Part shown: positions 59,168-64,000 of the stretch, in pieces
Layout of the letters: every line of letters starts with the position of its first letter
Position numbering within the stretch: position 1 is the first letter of the stretch
The notes under the pieces: generated by a model
Database searches by the model: none
What the model was told of the DNA's origin: nothing
Seen by the model: only the letters and a program-made list of their open reading frames with translations
Made by a program: the position numbers and the translations under genes
Source of the DNA: Acanthaster planci
Taxonomy: Eukaryota > Echinodermata > Asteroidea > Valvatida > Acanthasteridae
NCBI RefSeq assembly: GCF_001949145.1
Contig: NW_019091417.1
Location: 944,713-1,008,712 of the forward strand
Reading direction: 5' to 3'
DNA length: 64,000 bases

Positions 59168-62100
59168 CTGTAATAACGAATCCAAACATATGCCATTATG
59201 TACTCAATTAGTCTACGGAAATTAATTGACAATTAAACCTCCAGAATTACACAAAGCAATCTCCGATAGAGGCGGTCTTACTGGGAAAGTTGCATCATGA
59301 AGGAAATGAGAAACTGTGGTAAATTCACTGCCACGCCATTTCAGAACACATAACTGTCGTTTGTTTCTGGGAGAGTGTTGAAAGAAATGGATTATTAGAG
59401 ACACCACAAACACAACTGTGATCAACTCTCCCCATTATCAAGCGTATACCAGCACTATTCTTTGCGTGGGTTGCGACAAGCGCGCATGCGTTGAATAAAT
59501 CAAGTGATGCTTTTCATTTACAGCGTGTAACAGGCTCCCTTCACAATGACAAAAAGTGATGCAGGTGCTGTATGAGAGATCTGTTTTTCAAGTTAATTCC
59601 CTTCGGCCGGATTGTTGAGTATTCATGATGTTATCACTAAGTTTAATACTCAAGATATTGTGTAAGCAGAGATTACAAACCGAGAGGGCGTGTTACGTCA
59701 TTATTTTGCACGCGTACATTTTTAGTAATTTGCCGCCATTTTGCAAGCCGCATCGCTAAAGTCCTTTGAATGCTGATCAAATTATGCCGCACAAAACGAT
59801 ATGCCTCCGCCGCTGATTTTTGTGCATTTGGCCAGAAGACCTGTCCTTCTCCTCAATTGGTCTCACATGCATCAGATCTAAAGGCCTTCTTTCCCATTTA
59901 AAGATAAGACACACGAAATTGGACGATGGAAGATGGAAACACACAAGTGGCCTGCCAACGATGCGAGGTCAGTCCTACCCACAAAATTGAGTGCTATTTT
60001 TGGATATTGTTTACTGTTCAGTTATTTTCTCCTGTACCTTGTAATTTTTCTACCTCAATTGGAAGTCTGAATTCCTGCAACTTAACCAACAAGATATAAT
60101 TACAGAGTGTTACTTGTCGGAACTGTTAGCCGAATTATTTGTGGTGCCTGCTCAGTGAAATTATTTTGGACTTTTGGAGGTGTTTGAGGACCTCTTTTGG
60201 TAATTATCAGTGTGCTTGCCACAATGATAACCTGTAAGACCCAATGATGGTGGGCCTTTACCGTTATAACATCTACTGAACCAGGCTTGACCCCAGGCCA
60301 ATTAATTATTCGCCATATGATTGAAACAACACTGTCGTAAGTACATCTTTAGGTGAACATGATACAATATTGGTGAGCGGAAACGAGCTTTTAGAGTCAA
60401 AGACACACTGTTAAATGGCAAAGGGAAAACAACTGCGCACAAATGGAACAGGTTTGAGTTCAATCAATTTAGCACCAAAGGCAGGGAGGTCTGCAATGGC
60501 GTCAATACCCCTGGATGGATGGAGTATATACCCAGAGTCGACGACAGTCTACCCTGGACGCATGGAGTCTAATAATACGCGCTGCCTTCATCAGCTATCA
60601 GCAGCACGTCCAAGATTACAATTACCATGTTGCACGGCCTCAGGCTGCGTCAGGTTACTAGACTGCTGCTGTGTGATCCGAACACCCATCTTATTAAGGG
60701 TGTACGACTACTCGCAAACACCATTACTTGTACGAGGTGTCACGATCTCACATGACTGAGGCATTTATTCGTTCTCTACAAGCTCTATCTGACCCTTGAC
60801 ATTTTGACTTTATACCGTCCTTGAGAATAATTTCATGCCAGAGCGCCGTTATTTTTGGAGTAAAATATCTTTGTACTATTCCTGCTGTATCGCTGGTTGA
60901 ATTTTTACAAGGTTGAATCTACAGCTTGTTGAGCTCTGTTATCAATGTACTTTAGTGTTATTTTTGTCACTGTGCAACTTTTCAAAAGAATTTTTATTCA
61001 TGTATTTAAGATAAATCATATTTATTTAATTTTGATTACAGTTCTTGTAATTTTTCGCCTGACCGTAGTCATGCAATGAGAAACAATTACCGAAATGCAA
61101 TGAACTGCGACAAAATTGTCGTCGGCACAAAAACTACATCGTAGCTTAAACACGTTCTCAGTATTTGCCAAAGAGAGCAAATCAAAACGCTTCAAGATAA
61201 AAAACTTGTCAATACAGGGACAAAAAATCTTCATTTTCGTCCATTTCAGACGCAAATGATGAAGTCTCTCTTGTCACAGGAGTATTTTTCTTTTTGAAAA
61301 CAACGCCTGGAGTCAACAAAGATATTTGAAGTTCATTGGAGAACCACGGGACTTAAAGTCAACTGGCGATATTCGGCGTGTCACAAGCGCAACTGAGCGG
61401 CATTGGATCCCTGAGCATCGATCAGCAGACTCGCTAAAATGTCAACCACTTGCCTTATGGCATTCAGCAATCCCAGTAGGTTTAAACCTGTGTTGTGTGG
61501 TTGTATCGTTGTTCGTTTGTCCCACGACCGAATTTGTGTGTGTACTTTCAGTTTACGTTGTTTTTGAATGAATACCGGATTACAAGTGCACCTGAGTAAA
61601 AAAAATGACTGTATTACGTTTAAGTAAATTTTAAAAGTTAGTTTGACAATTACAAATTTACAGAAGTTAATGCACGAAACGGCATTTCAGTGCAACATTG
61701 TTTTTAAGGAAAGCGGGCCAGTTGAAACCATTCACAATGTTATTGCTATATATTACGTATTTTGTTTAATAGCGGACATCACAACTGATTAACATGTCCT
61801 ACATGGATTGAATTGACGAAGGATGCTGTCCTTTTGGATAGTTACATGTATTCACCATTTCTTTAATGCGTGGGGATGAGCTGACTGTACTTCTACTGTT
61901 TCATCCCATCATCGTATCAATTTACGGGATGTCAAGTTTTATCAAGCTCCCCTTTTTCGTCTCTCGCATGACCCCTCTTTTCTCCAGTGTCGCTTCTTCT
62001 CTCGTGCTATTTTTATCTCTCCTCCTACTTAAAGTACTTAAAGTTCACTTGACGGGGTCTTTCCGGATAACAAACTGTCCAAATGTCTTTCAGAAACATA

Positions 62101-64000
62101 CCGGTCCGCCAAAGGGAATCGGATGAAAGTCAGGAAAACTGTAGAGTCAAGCAAATATTTATGGAAGATCTCACTCATATTTCAAAACCTGGTGAGAGAA
62201 CCGTATTGTTTTGTCTTTTTCCATATGACATCATCTTGACGCGTTAAGTTACATTCTACAGACGCATTCAATTGCCAGTGAATATTCTAAAATAGAAAAC
62301 TCCAATAGATAACCTCCAATCGGTTTCCCACCTCACGTGGATAAAATGATCAGTTCCCATGATCATAGATTAATAAATACACGGGCCTGTCATTCTAACA
62401 TCCAGTAAATTATTATACCTCTTACGAAAAAGCTGATTACCCTTTCTTTGAATACACACAAGTTAACAAATCTACACATCATTTCTACTGTTTGGTTGTC
62501 AGTTATCAGTATTATTGATCGCATATCAAGATAATAGTGTCGCCCGCGTTGTTAAGCATGTAACTTTATTCCTTACTCAGTACACGAGCCTTAACTTCTC
62601 TTTCCATTGTATGGTTTAGCTGGCTTAAAGCACTTGTGTAATTTGTTTATGAGGTAGGTTTACTATTTGCTTCACAGACTACAGATCTTAATGCCTTGAA
62701 TTCCGTTCCCGGGAGGTACTGAATCAGCATTTTTATGGAGGAGCCCAAACAAACGGGTGTTTATATTGCACACTTCTGGGCGATCCATTATATGGACTGT
62801 GCAAACACCCAAACCTGTGCAGTTCAGTATTCTCCATGCAGTTTCTTTATCAATCCTCTCGATCATATGAACACCACAGCAGTTGCCCTGCATCGTATTC
62901 AATTATTTATACATTGTTTCTCGCGTCTTAAGTTCTCTACGTCCACATCTTGAATAGGCGGTAAAGTCCCACTGTAATAGATTATGGCTGAGGAGGGACC
63001 ATAATGGCCATCAGGGTTTCCTGTAAATTTTACCTGATGCAACCGAGAATTTTTCACTGCAATGATATAGATATTTATTATGGGGTATGTGGATGCAATT
63101 TATATGCACAATTATTTAAATCATTATTTAAATAAATTTTATTAAATTAATCACAGTGCAGGGATGGTGGAAACATGATTCCAGTTTATGTCTGAATAGC
63201 ATGCACTAAATAGGCAGTTATTTGGTATAGATGCTGAAACGATGCTGCAATTGTTATGCTCCTTGAAATAGGCAAGTGTGCTCTGCGTGGTCTATGACTA
63301 GTGTACCTTCACATTGGTGACTAAGGCCAAATGGCCGGGTAGTATACTTGATATTCAGGTAGAAACAATGCAAACAATTACTGAGAAGACCACTCATTGA
63401 TACAGTTTCTTCAGAGGGTCAAACACCTTTAAGTTCCATCCATCCACAACAGATTGCAACGACCGTTGCCTAAGACGAACTGTCTGTGTCGGTTTTAATA
63501 AGAAGTTCATCATTAATCGAAAGAAGATGCAAGGACATCACGCATGACGCGACAGAACCATGATACTAATGAGCTGTAATGGCACAACGCCCCACAAAGC
63601 AAGCATCGCTAGAGCTCTTACCGTTGAAAGGTCAAACCAATACAGCTGAATTCTATGGTCATTGTAATATTTTCATCTGGAGGAGTTCGAACGGATTAGT
63701 CGTTCGCGTGGTGGGTGTCTATTCAAATTCAATATTTTGAATTTGAATTGGTTGATCTTAAAGGAGTGCTCGTACCAAACAAACAAAAACAACTGACAAG
63801 CCTAACAAGAAGACTAGCATTTTTTGACTAATATTGATAGCTGCCAGTTGGTTTTAACATTGTATTACAAACTATAACAGTCTAATTTTTATTTCAAGAC
63901 TTGAACATTTTCAATTGAGTTTTTACACGGTTCTCACTTCTCCAATTATATCTTAAATAACATAGACCAGCTTCTTTTGCGAAATATTGTCGTTGGTATT
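59168..64000. other. Probable intron or upstream spacer
   Basis: If the gene at 57545-59167 continues, its intron starts here on the minus strand. No upstream exon with convincing frame and splice sites was seen. A perfect hairpin lies at 63721-63748 and an AT-only palindromic patch at about 63112-63150. Confidence 0.4.
63721..63748. repeat. Perfect 12-bp hairpin
   Basis: ATTCAAATTCAA and TTGAATTTGAAT flank a 4-base loop (TATT). Perfect stem, no gene context. Confidence 0.7.

Overview
This is a stretch of animal nuclear genome, most likely from a marine invertebrate deuterostome such as an echinoderm. The evidence is spliced genes with GT-AG introns of 0.1-1.5 kb, AT-rich spacers, many TACATGTA-type palindromes, and decayed CR1/L2-like LINEs, one of which carries a 2A-like (NPG) peptide of the kind described in sea urchin and amphioxus retroelements. 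Phylum is an inference. No bacterial operon, CRISPR array, rRNA gene or confident tRNA gene was seen.

Layout. 1-14.8 kb is repeat-rich spacer. It holds tandem repeats, a LINE relic (3.3-4.8 kb, +), a duplicated ~330 bp unit carrying RFX X-box palindromes (4.8-5.4 kb), a decayed multi-copy-type ORF (5.8-7.2 kb, -), a second 2A-like relic (7.8 kb, -), and several DNA-transposon-derived elements, including a nested pair at 13.9-14.8 kb. At 15.0-19.8 kb (-) is a complete nine-exon signal peptide peptidase gene (HM13). At 21.6-25.2 kb (-) is a complete protein O-fucosyltransferase 1 gene (POFUT1) with two alternative, frame-exclusive versions of its second exon. At 27.8-31.2 kb (+) is a complete eight-exon NAF1 gene (H/ACA snoRNP assembly). 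31.2-57.5 kb is almost gene-free, with a miniature piggyBac-like hairpin (31.9 kb), other palindromes and a LINE reverse-transcriptase relic (39.0-40.6 kb, -). 57.5-59.2 kb (-) is a 541-residue terminal coding exon of an unrecognised serine/arginine-rich protein whose upstream exons were not found. The rest to 64 kb is spacer or intron.

Functional links. HM13 (ER intramembrane protease) and POFUT1 (ER fucosylation of Notch-type EGF repeats) sit head-to-tail on the same strand, 1.8 kb apart. Both end in ER-retention-type signals (KKSK and HEEL). From memory, the human orthologues both lie at 20q11.21, so the linkage may be ancient. NAF1 is divergently placed and functionally unrelated.

Most interesting observation: POFUT1 has two homologous copies of exon 2, with identical splice phases and boundary sequences. 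Using exactly one keeps the frame; using both or neither breaks it. The distal copy changes the conserved GRFGNQ-type nucleotide-sugar-binding motif, so the gene appears built to make two enzymes with different active sites.
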